NCBI GenBank assembly: GCA_017551675.1
Contig: JAFZLC010000016.1
Location: 17,579-81,578, forward strand
DNA: 64,000 nt
Direction of reading: 5' to 3'
Origin: Paludibacteraceae bacterium
Lineage (GTDB): Bacteria; Bacteroidota; Bacteroidia; Bacteroidales; Paludibacteraceae
Positions within the stretch are counted from its first letter, which is position 1. Each line of letters starts with the position of its first letter. This document shows, piece by piece, positions 29,122 through 38,682 of the stretch. The translations under genes were made by a program, and so were the position numbers. Below the pieces are notes generated by a model. That model saw nothing but the letters and a program-made list of their open reading frames with translations, searched no databases and was not told the origin of the DNA.

Positions 29122-30561
29122 TTAGTTCAATTTGTATATTTCCACACGACGGTTCTTCTGATGATCTTCTTCCGTCTTGGCATTTTTGATAATTGGATGA
29201 TGCTCTCCATCTGCACGCATTTGCAAGCGTTCTGGCTTAACTCCTTTTAAGAGTAGGTTGAAGTAGACCCACTCAGCTCTTTTCTGTGAAAGGGCGTCGT
29301 TGTACTCGATGGTTCCACGCTCGTCCGTGTGACCCACCAATAGGAATTTACTGTCTGGATAAGCATTGATGAAATCCAATACAATCTCCAAATCTTCTTT
29401 GTAGGTACCATTTGGTATACCCTTGTCAAATTCGAAATAGAAGATACGCATCTCGTGTGTTCCAAGCACATTTTTAGAAATCTTAATCACTGTGTCTGGA
29501 TGCTCTTCCAACTTCTGATTCACATCGCGTGTAGGCTCGATAAAGTCGGTTGATGAAAAGACAACGGGTTGACTTAATGCCTTCTCAATCTTACGGTTCA
29601 TCTCTTCCTTCTTCTCCTCGGCTGGAGCAACTACCTTTTCTGGTTGCTCTGCTACGGATGAATTAGCAGGCTCTGGATTGTTCTGTGCAATCTCCTTGTT
29701 GGCTGGTGTCGTAGCGGATGATACTCCGTCTACCTCCTTCGCAAGGGTGCTGTCCTGCTTTGGTTGAACTGGTTCTGTTACAGCGGGAACCTCCACCTTT
29801 TTCGTCTCGAGTACCAGCAACTCTGGTTTCTTGTCTTTCTTAGGATCGATTGTGAAGATGTTGTATTTTCCACTGTCGGGTGCTGCATTGCCCACTTTGC
29901 GGTTGGAGGCGAAGGTGATGTTGCCATCTTCTGTTACGAATGGATAGTTTTCATCACTTTCTGAATTAACGTTTGTACCCAGTCTTTGTGGATTTCCCCA
30001 GACGTTGTCGGTTAGCTTCTCCACCTTCCAGATATCGAGTCCCTTCTTGCTTCTCAAGTTGGATGCGAAGTACATCACTGTCTCGTCTTCGTTCAATGCA
30101 GGATTGAGGATGACGATAGAATCCTCTGGCATGTAGCGCCAGTTGGCATAAGCCAAAACGGAACCTCTGTACTTGTCACGTTTCACATTGAAACCGGGGA
30201 TTTCGATGTATTTATCTTCTACCCACTGACCGTTCTTCTTCTGCTTGGCAGTGAAGAGTTTGCCAGATTGTGTGTAGTAGAGCGAACCGGTCTTGGATCC
30301 ATACGATACCTGACCGTCTGTTACAATTTTCTTAAACTCATCTGTATAGGTGAGATTCTGAATTTGACCATAATCATCTATCTCGGCAATGAAGGTGCTG
30401 TCATTTCTGACAAGGAGCACTTTGCCGTCCTTGTATTTTGAAATTAGTTCCTTTTCACCCACATTTTTCGTGGCCGTAAAATTGGTTGTTTGGCGGCAAT
30501 ATCCATTCAAGGAATTGAAGATTGCCCCTAGGGCAAATAAGGTGAATAATAAGTTTTTCAT
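29122..30561 (-). CDS. PD40-repeat / OmpA-domain outer membrane protein
   Basis: 479 residues with a signal peptide (MKNLLFTLFALGAIFNSLNG). The N-terminal half has WD40-like PD40 repeats (LNPALNEDETVMYFASNLR, YPFVTEDGNITFASNRK). A Pro/Ala/Glu-rich linker (about 265-330) joins to a C-terminal OmpA domain with LVGHTDERGTIEYNDALSQ and RRVEIYKL, which binds peptidoglycan. It resembles PorE-type proteins of the type IX system and probably anchors the adhesin-SprF complex to the cell wall. It lies 14 bases before PorP and 19 bases after the giant secreted gene. Confidence 0.9.
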   Translation of the reverse strand: MKNLLFTLFALGAIFNSLNGYCRQTTNFTATKNVGEKELISKYKDGKVLLVRNDSTFIAEIDDYGQIQNLTYTDEFKKIVTDGQVSYGSKTGSLYYTQSGKLFTAKQKKNGQWVEDKYIEIPGFNVKRDKYRGSVLAYANWRYMPEDSIVILNPALNEDETVMYFASNLRSKKGLDIWKVEKLTDNVWGNPQRLGTNVNSESDENYPFVTEDGNITFASNRKVGNAAPDSGKYNIFTIDPKKDKKPELLVLETKKVEVPAVTEPVQPKQDSTLAKEVDGVSSATTPANKEIAQNNPEPANSSVAEQPEKVVAPAEEKKEEMNRKIEKALSQPVVFSSTDFIEPTRDVNQKLEEHPDTVIKISKNVLGTHEMRIFYFEFDKGIPNGTYKEDLEIVLDFINAYPDSKFLLVGHTDERGTIEYNDALSQKRAEWVYFNLLLKGVKPERLQMRADGEHHPIIKNAKTEEDHQKNRRVEIYKLN

Positions 30562-30580
30562 TATCGTAATCCCTTCTTAA

Positions 30581-33500
30581 TTATTTTCTGAATATTTCAA
30601 TTGTACCTTTCAACACTCGTTCGTCTTTTAATGTTAAGACGTAGATGTAGACGCCCGGATCGGCAAGCGCTCCTTTGTAGTATCCGTCCCAACCGTCATT
30701 GGAGTTACATACGATGTCTCCGTAGCGGTCGTAGATGATTACTTTGTAGCCTGGCATGAAGTCGTCGTTCTCGCCATCCACTGTGTATGGTGTGAAGACG
30801 GTTGGTATCACGATGTTGTCTACCAATGCTACCTTTATGGAGTTACTTTCGATTTGTGGACATGCGCCATTCTCTGCCTCGATCTGATAGGTGACGTCTC
30901 CGTTTGGCATGTTAGCCAAGTTCAATTCGTCACTGATCGTAATCAAATGCTTGTCTCCTTCTGCATCGATATAGTACCATGAGTATGGACCTCTGACAAC
31001 AGAAGAGGTGTCGGCAACCAAATTGATGTCTGAACCATATTCAAATACCTTGTTGGTAGATGATAATTGGATGGTTGCAGGCTTGGACACTGTGATGCTG
31101 ATGGAGTCTTTTTCAGAATCAGGACATACGTTGTCTGAAATATAAACCCATGCTTCCATGTCGGTTTGTGGCTTGAAGGTACGCTCATTCTCGGTGGTCT
31201 TCTTTCCGTCCCACCAGATGTAAGATTCAGCTTTGCCCGAGAGGGTCTCTGCGGTAACCGTGATGGAGTCGGCTCCTTCCTGACAGATGTCATCCTTGTC
31301 TGTGCTGATGGTGACAGCGAGTGGTTGACGTACTTGGTACGAAATCTCTTTTGTCACGGATGGACATTTGTTGAAGATAGACTGAACGGTTGCAGTGTGT
31401 GAGCCATTCTCTTTTGGTGTCACATGGAGGGTGTCGGCTGATGTGCTGTCATCCCATGCGATAAGACCCAATTCTACGCTTGATTGGATAGAGAGTGTGA
31501 TACCATTGCTGTCGCTTGCGCAAATCACCTCTTTGTCTTGTGTTAACTCAAAGTCGATTGGCTCGTCAATGGTCAACTGTATGGTGTCGGTCTTAGCCGT
31601 ACACAAGCCATAGCGTGGCTCCAAACGAACGGAGTAGCGCTCTGCATCGACTTGAACGGTAATGGCAGTGTCTGTCATTCCGTTGCTCCAAATGTACTTG
31701 CCAGGTTCGCCTGTAAGTTGAGTGGCAGTCAATGTCACCTCATCGTTGCGACACACAGTGTCTTTACTTGATTTGAGTGTAAAGCTTGGATCTTCCTCCA
31801 CGAAGAGTGTTCCTTCGAAAGCCAAAGCAACGGTGTCACCTTTTTGAAGGGATGCCTTAACGCTCATGTTTGGCTTGGCATCGATGGTGATGGAGTCTGC
31901 TCCGTCGAAATCAAGATGAGTATAGTCTGCATCGTCGGCAAGTTTAGATGACCATACCAATTTGTAACCATCGGCGATGGTTCCGATCTTCTCCTTGTTG
32001 ATGGAGTAGGTCACCTCTTTCTGTGTAGAGCAGATAGAGTCAGGCCATTGGTTAGGAATCAATTTGTTCAATCTCAATGAAAGGAGATTGGTGATGATAT
32101 TGCTTCCACAGTCTGTTGAATCGCTTTTTGCAAATTGCTCTGCGTCCTCCACAGAGTTAGCCACAAGTGCTCTGAAGTACATGTCAGATTTGAATGTGCT
32201 GGCATTGATGATAGCTACCGTGTCTTCTGTTGGACCGTATAGGTTGCTCCACTTGATGGAGTCGGCAGATGCTTGATAGATGTATACGTGCGTGAAGTCG
32301 TCTACGCCCTCAGCTGTGATGTATAGTTTCACAGTGTCGCCAACCAGAGGGATATCTGTGTCGGTGGTGTTGACGTAGTGTAGCTTCTGCTCAGGACCGC
32401 AGTTACCATTACCCACGAAGAATTTTCTTGTCACCTTTGTACCGCTTCCGTCCTTACTTGTAGCAGTGACAGCGATGAATCCATCTTTCTCCACGTCGTG
32501 TGTAACCAAGACGCCTTCGCTGGTGACGTGTGCGATGATTTCATTGTCGATCGACCATTCAATCTCTTTCAACGTAGCATCAGCAGGTGTGAAGTTGACG
32601 CGAAGAGGTATGGAGTCGTTGTGAGTCATACATGCACATCCTAAGATGTCCATTGATTCGATTTTAACCGGATCTTTTATGTAAAGATAGATGGTAGTGT
32701 CATTCTTGAGGTAATAAGAACCATTGTATCCTTCGTTGTAATGCAAGAAGTATGCGTAGTTACCCTCCTCACAGAAGATCTCTACCTTACCGTCTTGGTC
32801 GGTATATGTGGTGTTGTAGAATTGATCATCTTTGGTGACATCCAATAGAAGATTGTCAGCAGGCTTTCTGCTGGTTTCATACATAACGATGTATTTCACA
32901 TCGTACATCTTAGTTCCAGAGATGATTTCAAAGCTCAAATCATAATCTTTCACGATGAAGTCTCTGACGATATCCAAGATTCTAAGTTGGTAGCGACCAG
33001 GAACAAGGTGGTCGATGATTTTACCATCAGAATTGGTTCTTAATCCCGCGTGAGAATCATTGTCGTAATCGGTTGAAGTGAGTAGTACACCATTCTCATC
33101 ATATTTGTAGATGTTTCCGAACACACCCGTCACTAAGTCGAGGTTGGCATCTTTGATAGTGATGTTTACCGAACGTTTGACAGGCACTACGATGTAGATG
33201 ATTGTGTCTGGATTGAGAGATGGTGATATGTTAAAGTTAAGTTGGAATGTACCATCGTAGAGGTAATCTTTCAAGACATATTCAACGTAGTAGTCATTAG
33301 GCTCGCAGATGGTTGGTTCGTCGAAGACCCATACGTTATTATTGCCGTTGTACTCCTCATAAAAGTGAGAGACGGTCTTAGAGTATGGTTTGCCTTCGCT
33401 TGTATAGACATCCATATTCATGATTTGTGGATAGACAAGCTTTCCATCATGTAGGAATTGGAATTTCACCTTTTGTGAGATGAGAGCCTTAGGATGGAAG

Positions 33501-35206
33501 TAGAGTATGGTGTCGCTTGTGAGAGTGATCCTTTGCGTATCTTCAAATGCGATGAACGTATAGTCACCCGTGATATGACGACCCGTATAGAATCCTAAGC
33601 TATCGGTTACCAGTTTGGATTTATATCCGAACTGAATCACCTCAATGTATTGTCTTGATTCAAAATTGTATCCATTGATGTCTTTCATCACAATGTTAAG
33701 TGTGTAGAAAGGTTGTAGGATGGTCTTGTTGTGAATAGCCGTGTCTTTGGCCCTTACGGAGAAGTCGTTGATGAAACTTCTGTGGTAATCCTTCTCGTTC
33801 ATGTATAGTGAGTAGGCGTACCTGTTATGAGGAAGGACAATCGGTTTGTCGTATTTGAAGTAATAAACACTATCCTCGTCCGACCACACTCTCTCTCCTG
33901 TTAGGGTGAAGTTACGGCCTTCGTCTTGGCTAACCCAGATAAGGATCTCCTCGACGGAAACTGGGTCGAACTTCTTGTCACCCAAATAAAAATCGAAATA
34001 GACCTTAGTCATGTTCGATGGGTCTACATAGACGTAGATGGTGGTATCTTGGGTGATGATTACGTTTTTAACCGTATCGTTTATGACAGCGATGTCGAAT
34101 GTATCGGCACCTACAAACCATACAACGTAACCTGAGTCGTTGGTGAATTGGTAGTCAGACTCTTTGGTATAGTCGTTCGACAAACGTAGGTTGGCCATTG
34201 CATTTTCGATAGGTGTCACACGGTCATCTTTCTGTATAGCATACACTTTTAGTTTGTATGGAGTAGCAGGAGTGAGTGTGTCTGGAATTATCAATTGGAA
34301 TGAACCTTCACCTCCACCTCCACCTCCATTTGTTGTGTCAGGTAGGGTAGGTAAGACGATGTAGACGATGTTATTGGTGAGTGGGTCATTGTCGTCGACC
34401 ACGAAAGTGTCTACGATCGTACCATAATCTTGTGTTTCTACGGAGCAGGTGTAGGTTCCTGCAGGACAAGAGACATGCGATTCCGTTGTGTTATATAGGT
34501 AGTATCCATGCGAGATGGTGGAACTGTGCGCATCCACAGAACCGAACATGTAGATACTGTCAGGTGCGATGTGTGTCACCAAAATGTCTTTAGCGAAGAC
34601 GGTGAGATTCTCCTTCTTATCATTGATGAAGCAGAAGTGAGTCTGGTGGGTGATCTCTCCACTGGTGACATCTACCGTTGTGTTGATGTTCTCATCTTGT
34701 ACTTGTTGGTAGCCCGTTCCTTTGAAAGTGGAGTATTTGTAGTTGCCTTCAGGAACAAGGAATTCTGCGGTTCCTGCCTCGTCCGACATCTTTTCACTAA
34801 TCAGTGTTTCAGTACCATCATCCGCTACTGTGTAGATGGATGCTTTCTCGCCGACCAATGGTTTTCCCTCATCATCTTTGAAGGAGAACGTCCAAGTTCT
34901 GTAATCGAGGTTGATCCATGAGTAATCACCATCTTTTACTGAGAATGAGCCCTGACTTAAATCACCGAAAGAGAATGAGTAGTTGTAGTCGCCCGCAGGT
35001 ATGAAAGGATCAACCAAACGACCACTCGCATCGGTGGTGTACGTTTTGTATGGCGTGCCATTTTGCGAGATTTCTATCTGAAGATCGGCGACAGGTTTGT
35101 TCTGTGCATCCGATATCTCAAAAATTAGAACGCCTTCTGAATGCGCATTTATCCAAATGCATAAGAATCCTAATAACGAAAGGAGTCGTAATTTGAGTCT
35201 TGTCAT
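30581..35206 (-). CDS. Giant secreted protein with type B (gliding) C-terminal domain
   Basis: 1541 residues. A signal peptide (RLLSLLGFLCIWINAHSEG) is followed by repeated carboxypeptidase-regulatory-like and Cna B-like modules (such as DAQNKPVADLQIEISQNG and DANLDLVTGVFGNIYKYDE), a six-glycine stretch near 300, then Ig/PKD-like repeats rich in Ser/Thr (TVCRNDEVTLTATQL). The C-terminus (IVIPTVFTPYTVDGENDDF, then VIIYDRYGDIV, GWDGYYKG, and a final GTIEIFRK) is the gliding-motility CTD recognised by type IX secretion. It is probably a surface adhesin or fibre. Neighbours are its likely OmpA and SprF partners. Confidence 0.92.
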   Translation of the reverse strand: MTRLKLRLLSLLGFLCIWINAHSEGVLIFEISDAQNKPVADLQIEISQNGTPYKTYTTDASGRLVDPFIPAGDYNYSFSFGDLSQGSFSVKDGDYSWINLDYRTWTFSFKDDEGKPLVGEKASIYTVADDGTETLISEKMSDEAGTAEFLVPEGNYKYSTFKGTGYQQVQDENINTTVDVTSGEITHQTHFCFINDKKENLTVFAKDILVTHIAPDSIYMFGSVDAHSSTISHGYYLYNTTESHVSCPAGTYTCSVETQDYGTIVDTFVVDDNDPLTNNIVYIVLPTLPDTTNGGGGGGEGSFQLIIPDTLTPATPYKLKVYAIQKDDRVTPIENAMANLRLSNDYTKESDYQFTNDSGYVVWFVGADTFDIAVINDTVKNVIITQDTTIYVYVDPSNMTKVYFDFYLGDKKFDPVSVEEILIWVSQDEGRNFTLTGERVWSDEDSVYYFKYDKPIVLPHNRYAYSLYMNEKDYHRSFINDFSVRAKDTAIHNKTILQPFYTLNIVMKDINGYNFESRQYIEVIQFGYKSKLVTDSLGFYTGRHITGDYTFIAFEDTQRITLTSDTILYFHPKALISQKVKFQFLHDGKLVYPQIMNMDVYTSEGKPYSKTVSHFYEEYNGNNNVWVFDEPTICEPNDYYVEYVLKDYLYDGTFQLNFNISPSLNPDTIIYIVVPVKRSVNITIKDANLDLVTGVFGNIYKYDENGVLLTSTDYDNDSHAGLRTNSDGKIIDHLVPGRYQLRILDIVRDFIVKDYDLSFEIISGTKMYDVKYIVMYETSRKPADNLLLDVTKDDQFYNTTYTDQDGKVEIFCEEGNYAYFLHYNEGYNGSYYLKNDTTIYLYIKDPVKIESMDILGCACMTHNDSIPLRVNFTPADATLKEIEWSIDNEIIAHVTSEGVLVTHDVEKDGFIAVTATSKDGSGTKVTRKFFVGNGNCGPEQKLHYVNTTDTDIPLVGDTVKLYITAEGVDDFTHVYIYQASADSIKWSNLYGPTEDTVAIINASTFKSDMYFRALVANSVEDAEQFAKSDSTDCGSNIITNLLSLRLNKLIPNQWPDSICSTQKEVTYSINKEKIGTIADGYKLVWSSKLADDADYTHLDFDGADSITIDAKPNMSVKASLQKGDTVALAFEGTLFVEEDPSFTLKSSKDTVCRNDEVTLTATQLTGEPGKYIWSNGMTDTAITVQVDAERYSVRLEPRYGLCTAKTDTIQLTIDEPIDFELTQDKEVICASDSNGITLSIQSSVELGLIAWDDSTSADTLHVTPKENGSHTATVQSIFNKCPSVTKEISYQVRQPLAVTISTDKDDICQEGADSITVTAETLSGKAESYIWWDGKKTTENERTFKPQTDMEAWVYISDNVCPDSEKDSISITVSKPATIQLSSTNKVFEYGSDINLVADTSSVVRGPYSWYYIDAEGDKHLITISDELNLANMPNGDVTYQIEAENGACPQIESNSIKVALVDNIVIPTVFTPYTVDGENDDFMPGYKVIIYDRYGDIVCNSNDGWDGYYKGALADPGVYIYVLTLKDERVLKGTIEIFRK

Positions 35207-35252
35207 GATTGAATTAAAGTCAAATAATAATGTGTGTTTCAGAAATGGATAT

Positions 35253-35276
35253 GGTGGGCTCTAAAAAGAACCCACC
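35253..35276. other. Hairpin between lipoprotein gene and giant secreted gene
   Basis: A 9-bp stem (GGTGGGCTC with GAACCCACC, one mismatched or wobble pair) closes AAAAA-type loop sequence. There is no T-run on the minus strand. It could be a partial terminator or mRNA-processing structure setting expression of the 4.6-kb gene that follows 46 bases later. Confidence 0.45.
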
Positions 35277-35319
35277 TTATGTTTATGAATGTACGAAAGT
35301 TGTCTAATGACAGATGTTA

Positions 35320-35841
35320 CTATTTGGATTGTACGTAATGTATTCTTACTACCCCTTTAGGAGCATAGTTTGCACCAAGATCAAGATGCAAATCATACAT
35401 GGTGTAGATATCATCATCTTCGATCTTTATCTTAGCTTGCTTAGGAGTAGCCCAGTAAGTTTGAGTGCCATCTGCAACGTTGTATGAGTTAGTTGAAGCA
35501 TAGTGGTATCTGTATACCTTACCTGTGCTAGTTGTCTCTGTGATGTCAATTTTCCAATCACTGTCGTTCAAAAGATTGTAGTCAACACCATAAGCCACTG
35601 GATCTCCTGATTTAGTCATTGTCAATTCTACTGCTCCTGTAGAAATCAATTTAAGTTTTGTCTTAGGATAACTAGAACATTCTGCGCGATCAATCGTATA
35701 GCTTTTGCCATCGATTATGATTGAATTGGTATAGATGTCCTGATCATCACCCTCGCCGTCACCCTCAAATGTGCAACTTGTCATGAATGGAATGATCAAC
35801 AAACATGACAATAAAAATTGTAAAGCCTTTTTTGTATTCAT
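35320..35841 (-). CDS. Lipoprotein of unknown function
   Basis: 173 residues, not recognised. The signal peptide ends with IPFMTSC, a lipobox with Cys at residue 23, followed by an acidic DGEGDDQD stretch typical of surface-exported lipoproteins in this phylum. The rest is beta-rich (YTIDRAECSSYPKTKLKLIS, VVRIHYVQSK). It lies 25 bases after queA and 113 bases before the giant protein, all on the minus strand, so it may be cotranscribed with either. Confidence 0.7.
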   Translation of the reverse strand: MNTKKALQFLLSCLLIIPFMTSCTFEGDGEGDDQDIYTNSIIIDGKSYTIDRAECSSYPKTKLKLISTGAVELTMTKSGDPVAYGVDYNLLNDSDWKIDITETTSTGKVYRYHYASTNSYNVADGTQTYWATPKQAKIKIEDDDIYTMYDLHLDLGANYAPKGVVRIHYVQSK

Positions 35842-35866
35842 ACTGCTAAATTATTAAGTGTTAATA

Positions 35867-37084
35867 TTATTTTTTTAATAAAGAACTATCTCCGTAACTT
35901 AGAAAACGAAAATCGTTGTTCATGGCATACTCATATATGCGTTTCCAATCGTCGCCCACGAATGCCGAGATGAGCAGTAGCAGTGTGCTTTGCGGTTGGT
36001 GAAAATTGGTGATGATAGCCTTGACGAGGTGAAACTGGTATCCCGGCACGATGATGATCTGTGTGTTGGCCGAGATGGTTTCCAAGTGGTTGTGCTCCAT
36101 ATATCGTAGGATGCTGTCGAGCGACTCCTCTGTAGTGAGGTGATACGCTTTTTCGTAAGGCATCCATTGTGTCACCGTTAACTCCCGTTCCTCTAATTGG
36201 TTGTTCTCTGCCAACTGACAGCCAATGTAATAGAGACTCTCCAGCGTGCGTACGGAGGTGGTTCCGACGGCCACTACCTGACCTGCTTTCCGAATCTTCT
36301 CGATCACTGATCGGCGTACGCAGATCCATTCGGAGTGCATCTGATGTCCGCCAATCGTCTCTGACTTGACAGGCTGGAACGTACCTGCTCCCACGTGTAG
36401 TGTCACCTCTTCGCAGTCGATACCCTTTTTGTGTAGGGAGTCGAACACTTCAGGTGTGAAGTGAAGACCTGCCGTAGGTGCGGCCACCGAGCCTTTGATT
36501 TTGGAGTAGACGGTTTGGTAGGTCACCTTGTCTCGCTCCACCGTTTCCCGATGCAGATAGGGTGGTATGGGTAACACACCGAAAGCGTCGAGTATGGAGG
36601 CGAAGTTCACACGCTCGTCATCCCAAAAGAAGCGGACGTGGTAGGCGTTGCCCACTGTTTCTCCTCGTTCAGCTTTGAAAATGATCTCTTTGCCGTTCAC
36701 CATCACTTTTTTCTCCAAGATGGTGTTGGACTTCCACTTGCTGGCGTTCCCAATCATACATTTCCACGTACATTCGCGGTTTGCCTGAAAGGTTAACACA
36801 TAGTCATGTGGTTGGATGGGCTCTAAACAAAAGACCTCAATATGAGCCCCCGTCTCTTTCTGGAACAGAAGACGAGCTTGAATCACCTTTGTGTTGTTGC
36901 ATATCAACAAATCACCCTCATTCAATTGTTGAGCCAAGTTCTTAAAAACGGTATGCGCAATAGTGCCCTTATCGTAGAGTAACAACTTGGATTCGTCTCT
37001 TTTTTCTATTGGGAATTTCGCTATTCGCTCATCTGGAAGTTCATATGAGAAATCATCAATAGAAATATCCTTTGGTCTTTGCAT
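35867..37084 (-). CDS. queA: S-adenosylmethionine:tRNA ribosyltransferase-isomerase
   Basis: 405 residues, somewhat longer than the usual 345-360, as in other Bacteroidota. QueA transfers and isomerises the ribose of S-adenosylmethionine to preQ1 at position 34 of tRNAs, giving epoxyqueuosine. Signatures include FSYELPDERIAKFPIEKRD, DSKLLLYD-type text (ESKLLLYD), SVAAPTAGLHFT, and HVGAGTFQPV with the C-terminal TNFHQPQSTLLLLISAFVG. A TATCTTTG -7 box lies upstream, where palindromic repeats begin. No preQ1 riboswitch was recognised. Confidence 0.96.
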   Translation of the reverse strand: MQRPKDISIDDFSYELPDERIAKFPIEKRDESKLLLYDKGTIAHTVFKNLAQQLNEGDLLICNNTKVIQARLLFQKETGAHIEVFCLEPIQPHDYVLTFQANRECTWKCMIGNASKWKSNTILEKKVMVNGKEIIFKAERGETVGNAYHVRFFWDDERVNFASILDAFGVLPIPPYLHRETVERDKVTYQTVYSKIKGSVAAPTAGLHFTPEVFDSLHKKGIDCEEVTLHVGAGTFQPVKSETIGGHQMHSEWICVRRSVIEKIRKAGQVVAVGTTSVRTLESLYYIGCQLAENNQLEERELTVTQWMPYEKAYHLTTEESLDSILRYMEHNHLETISANTQIIIVPGYQFHLVKAIITNFHQPQSTLLLLISAFVGDDWKRIYEYAMNNDFRFLSYGDSSLLKK

Positions 37085-37107
37085 GTTGTTAATCCTTAAT
37101 TACATTG

Positions 37108-37115
37108 CAAAGATA
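37108..37115 (-). promoter_or_regulatory. -7 box for queA
   Basis: The minus strand reads TATCTTTG, an exact -7 match, 23 bases before the queA ATG. The -33 element is unclear because the nearest ATTG is 24 bases away. Confidence 0.5.
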
Positions 37116-37200
37116 TAAAAAAGAATCTGAATCATTGCGCAATTATAGATGGAAGGATGGATTTTATATGCAAAATGGGGGAATCCTTATCCGAGGGGGG

Positions 37201-37390
37201 ATGCATCAAACGTTGGAAGCCTCATCACCATGGGCGAATTGCTATTCGCCCATACAACCGTATGGATGCATATTCACCAAGGGCGAATTGCCATTCGCCC
37301 GTACAAAATGCGCATCCTACGATGGGAATCCCCTCCCGTAGGGGCGAATGGATGCATATTCATCATGGGCGAATTGCCATTCGCCCCTAC
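37201..37390. repeat. REP-like palindrome cluster 1 (queA-DUF2027 promoter region)
   Basis: Full copies of the 20-base palindrome GGGCGAAT-N4-ATTCGCCC are at 37232-37251, 37281-37300 and 37367-37386, with a half copy at 37342-37349. They are separated by shared spacer sequence (CATCACCATGGG, TATGGATGCATATTCA, GTACAAAATGCGCATCC). The cluster fills most of the 361-base gap between the divergent queA and DUF2027 genes. No gene is present in the gap. Confidence 0.9.
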
Positions 37391-37419
37391 ATTTAATTCT
37401 TATTTCTTAAGTTTTTCTG

Positions 37420-37427
37420 TATTTTTG
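37420..37427 (+). promoter_or_regulatory. -7 box for the DUF2027 gene
   Basis: TATTTTTG fits the TAnnTTTG consensus and lies 18 bases before the ATG at 37446. No convincing -33 TTTG is present; the upstream part is palindrome cluster 1. Confidence 0.4.
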
Positions 37428-37445
37428 TGCAAAATTTGAATTGCT

Positions 37446-38495
37446 ATGGTAAAAGTAGGTGATAGAGTGCGTTTCTTAAACGCAACGGGTGGTGGCACGG
37501 TGACGAAGATTATCAACCGTGAATTGGTCTTGGTGACCGATGAGGATGGCTTTGATGTGCCAACCCTTGCTCGTGAATGTGTTATCGTGGAGACGGAGAC
37601 AACCGTTCATACACAAACCAAAGAAAAGGAAAAAGAGATTCAGACCTTGGATGATTTCGTTGAGAAGGAGAAACAAGAAGATGCTTCATACGTGCCGCAG
37701 GAGGAGACTCCTGAAGGGGAGTCGATGAACCTCCTCTTGGCCTTCTTGCCTCAGAATGAGAAGATGCTTTCGTCCACTAATTTCGATGCCTTCTTGGTTA
37801 ATGATAGCAACTACTATCTGGCTTATAATATTGCTGTTATGGTGGGTACGAAGTTCGTCAGCAAGGCGGTGGGCTTTATTCAGCCTAACACCAAGATCCT
37901 CCTTCAAGAGGTGGAGCGCAACGACCTGAACGACTGGGAGCAACTGCGTGTCCAAGCATTGGCTTTGAAACAGAAACGTACCTACACGCTGAAACCTGCC
38001 TACGATGTGCAAATCAAACTGAATGCCGTGAAGTTCTACAAACTGCATAGCTTCGTCGAGAATGATTACTTCGACGAACTGGCTTTGATCTGTCCCGTTG
38101 TTCAAAATGATATGCCAGTCAATGCCGTAGCCACTGAGGATGAGTTGGAACACCTCCTTCAACAGAAAGAGACCTCCTTCCCTGCTAAAATCTCTAAAAA
38201 ACAGAAACAACCAGAGATCATCGTGAAGGACCTTCATATCAACCAACTGTTGGATAATACCAATGGTATGGCTCCTGCTGATATGCTTCAGTATCAGCTG
38301 GATGTCTTCAACCGTGTGATGGCTGAGAATGCAAAAAGCAAAGGTCAGAAGATTGTCTTTATTCATGGAAAAGGCAACGGTGTCTTGCGTAAGGAGATTT
38401 TGAAACAACTGAAAATCAAATACTCCTCTTGCTACGTGCAGGATGCCTCGTTCCAAGAGTATGGTTATGGGGCCACTATGGTCACCATCAGATGA
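37446..38495 (+). CDS. DUF2027 protein with C-terminal Smr domain
   Basis: 349 residues. The N-terminus MVKVGDRVRFLNATGGGTV is a small SH3-like barrel, followed by an acidic linker (about 55-95) and the DUF2027 core. The C-terminal Smr domain shows IVFIHGKGNGVLRKEIL with H307. Smr domains are nicking nucleases or RNA-cleaving modules in MutS2-like and SMR-type proteins; the target here is unknown. It is cytoplasmic and found widely in Bacteroidota, often next to nucleotide-sugar genes. The next small gene starts 7 bases after its stop. Confidence 0.9.
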   Translation: MVKVGDRVRFLNATGGGTVTKIINRELVLVTDEDGFDVPTLARECVIVETETTVHTQTKEKEKEIQTLDDFVEKEKQEDASYVPQEETPEGESMNLLLAFLPQNEKMLSSTNFDAFLVNDSNYYLAYNIAVMVGTKFVSKAVGFIQPNTKILLQEVERNDLNDWEQLRVQALALKQKRTYTLKPAYDVQIKLNAVKFYKLHSFVENDYFDELALICPVVQNDMPVNAVATEDELEHLLQQKETSFPAKISKKQKQPEIIVKDLHINQLLDNTNGMAPADMLQYQLDVFNRVMAENAKSKGQKIVFIHGKGNGVLRKEILKQLKIKYSSCYVQDASFQEYGYGATMVTIR

Positions 38496-38502
38496 GAAAG
38501 CT

Positions 38503-38640
38503 ATGGCAGACAACTATTTGGAGAGACGTCAGGAGACGTACGAAGCGAAGAAAAAGAAGTGGGAGGCGCAGAAACGCATCCGTGAGATACGTCAGCTACG
38601 TGCCAAACTGAAGGGCAATGGCGATAAGCCACAACCATAG
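38503..38640 (+). CDS. Small basic helical protein
   Basis: 45 residues: an ATG at 38503 starts MADNYLERRQETYEAKKKKW, followed by a basic helix and a short tail ending NGDKPQP. Similar short proteins beginning NYLE-R/K occur in Bacteroides genomes near nucleotide-sugar genes, sometimes annotated as dehydrogenase fragments, without experimental support. It sits between the DUF2027-Smr gene (7 bases) and fcl (42 bases). A longer frame from 38443 would overlap the upstream gene and is not preferred. Confidence 0.6.
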   Translation: MADNYLERRQETYEAKKKKWEAQKRIREIRQLRAKLKGNGDKPQP

Positions 38641-38682
38641 TTTAGTCACTAATAACAAGAAAACGAAAAAAGAATTGATAAT

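Noticed and set aside
37085..37140. A preQ1 riboswitch before queA
   Set aside because: The leader between the -7 box and the ATG is only about 23 bases and shows no pseudoknot-forming sequence.
37686..38513. A 275-codon minus-strand frame inside the DUF2027-Smr gene
   Set aside because: The plus-strand gene has clear SH3-like and Smr domains; the minus frame has no recognisable domain.
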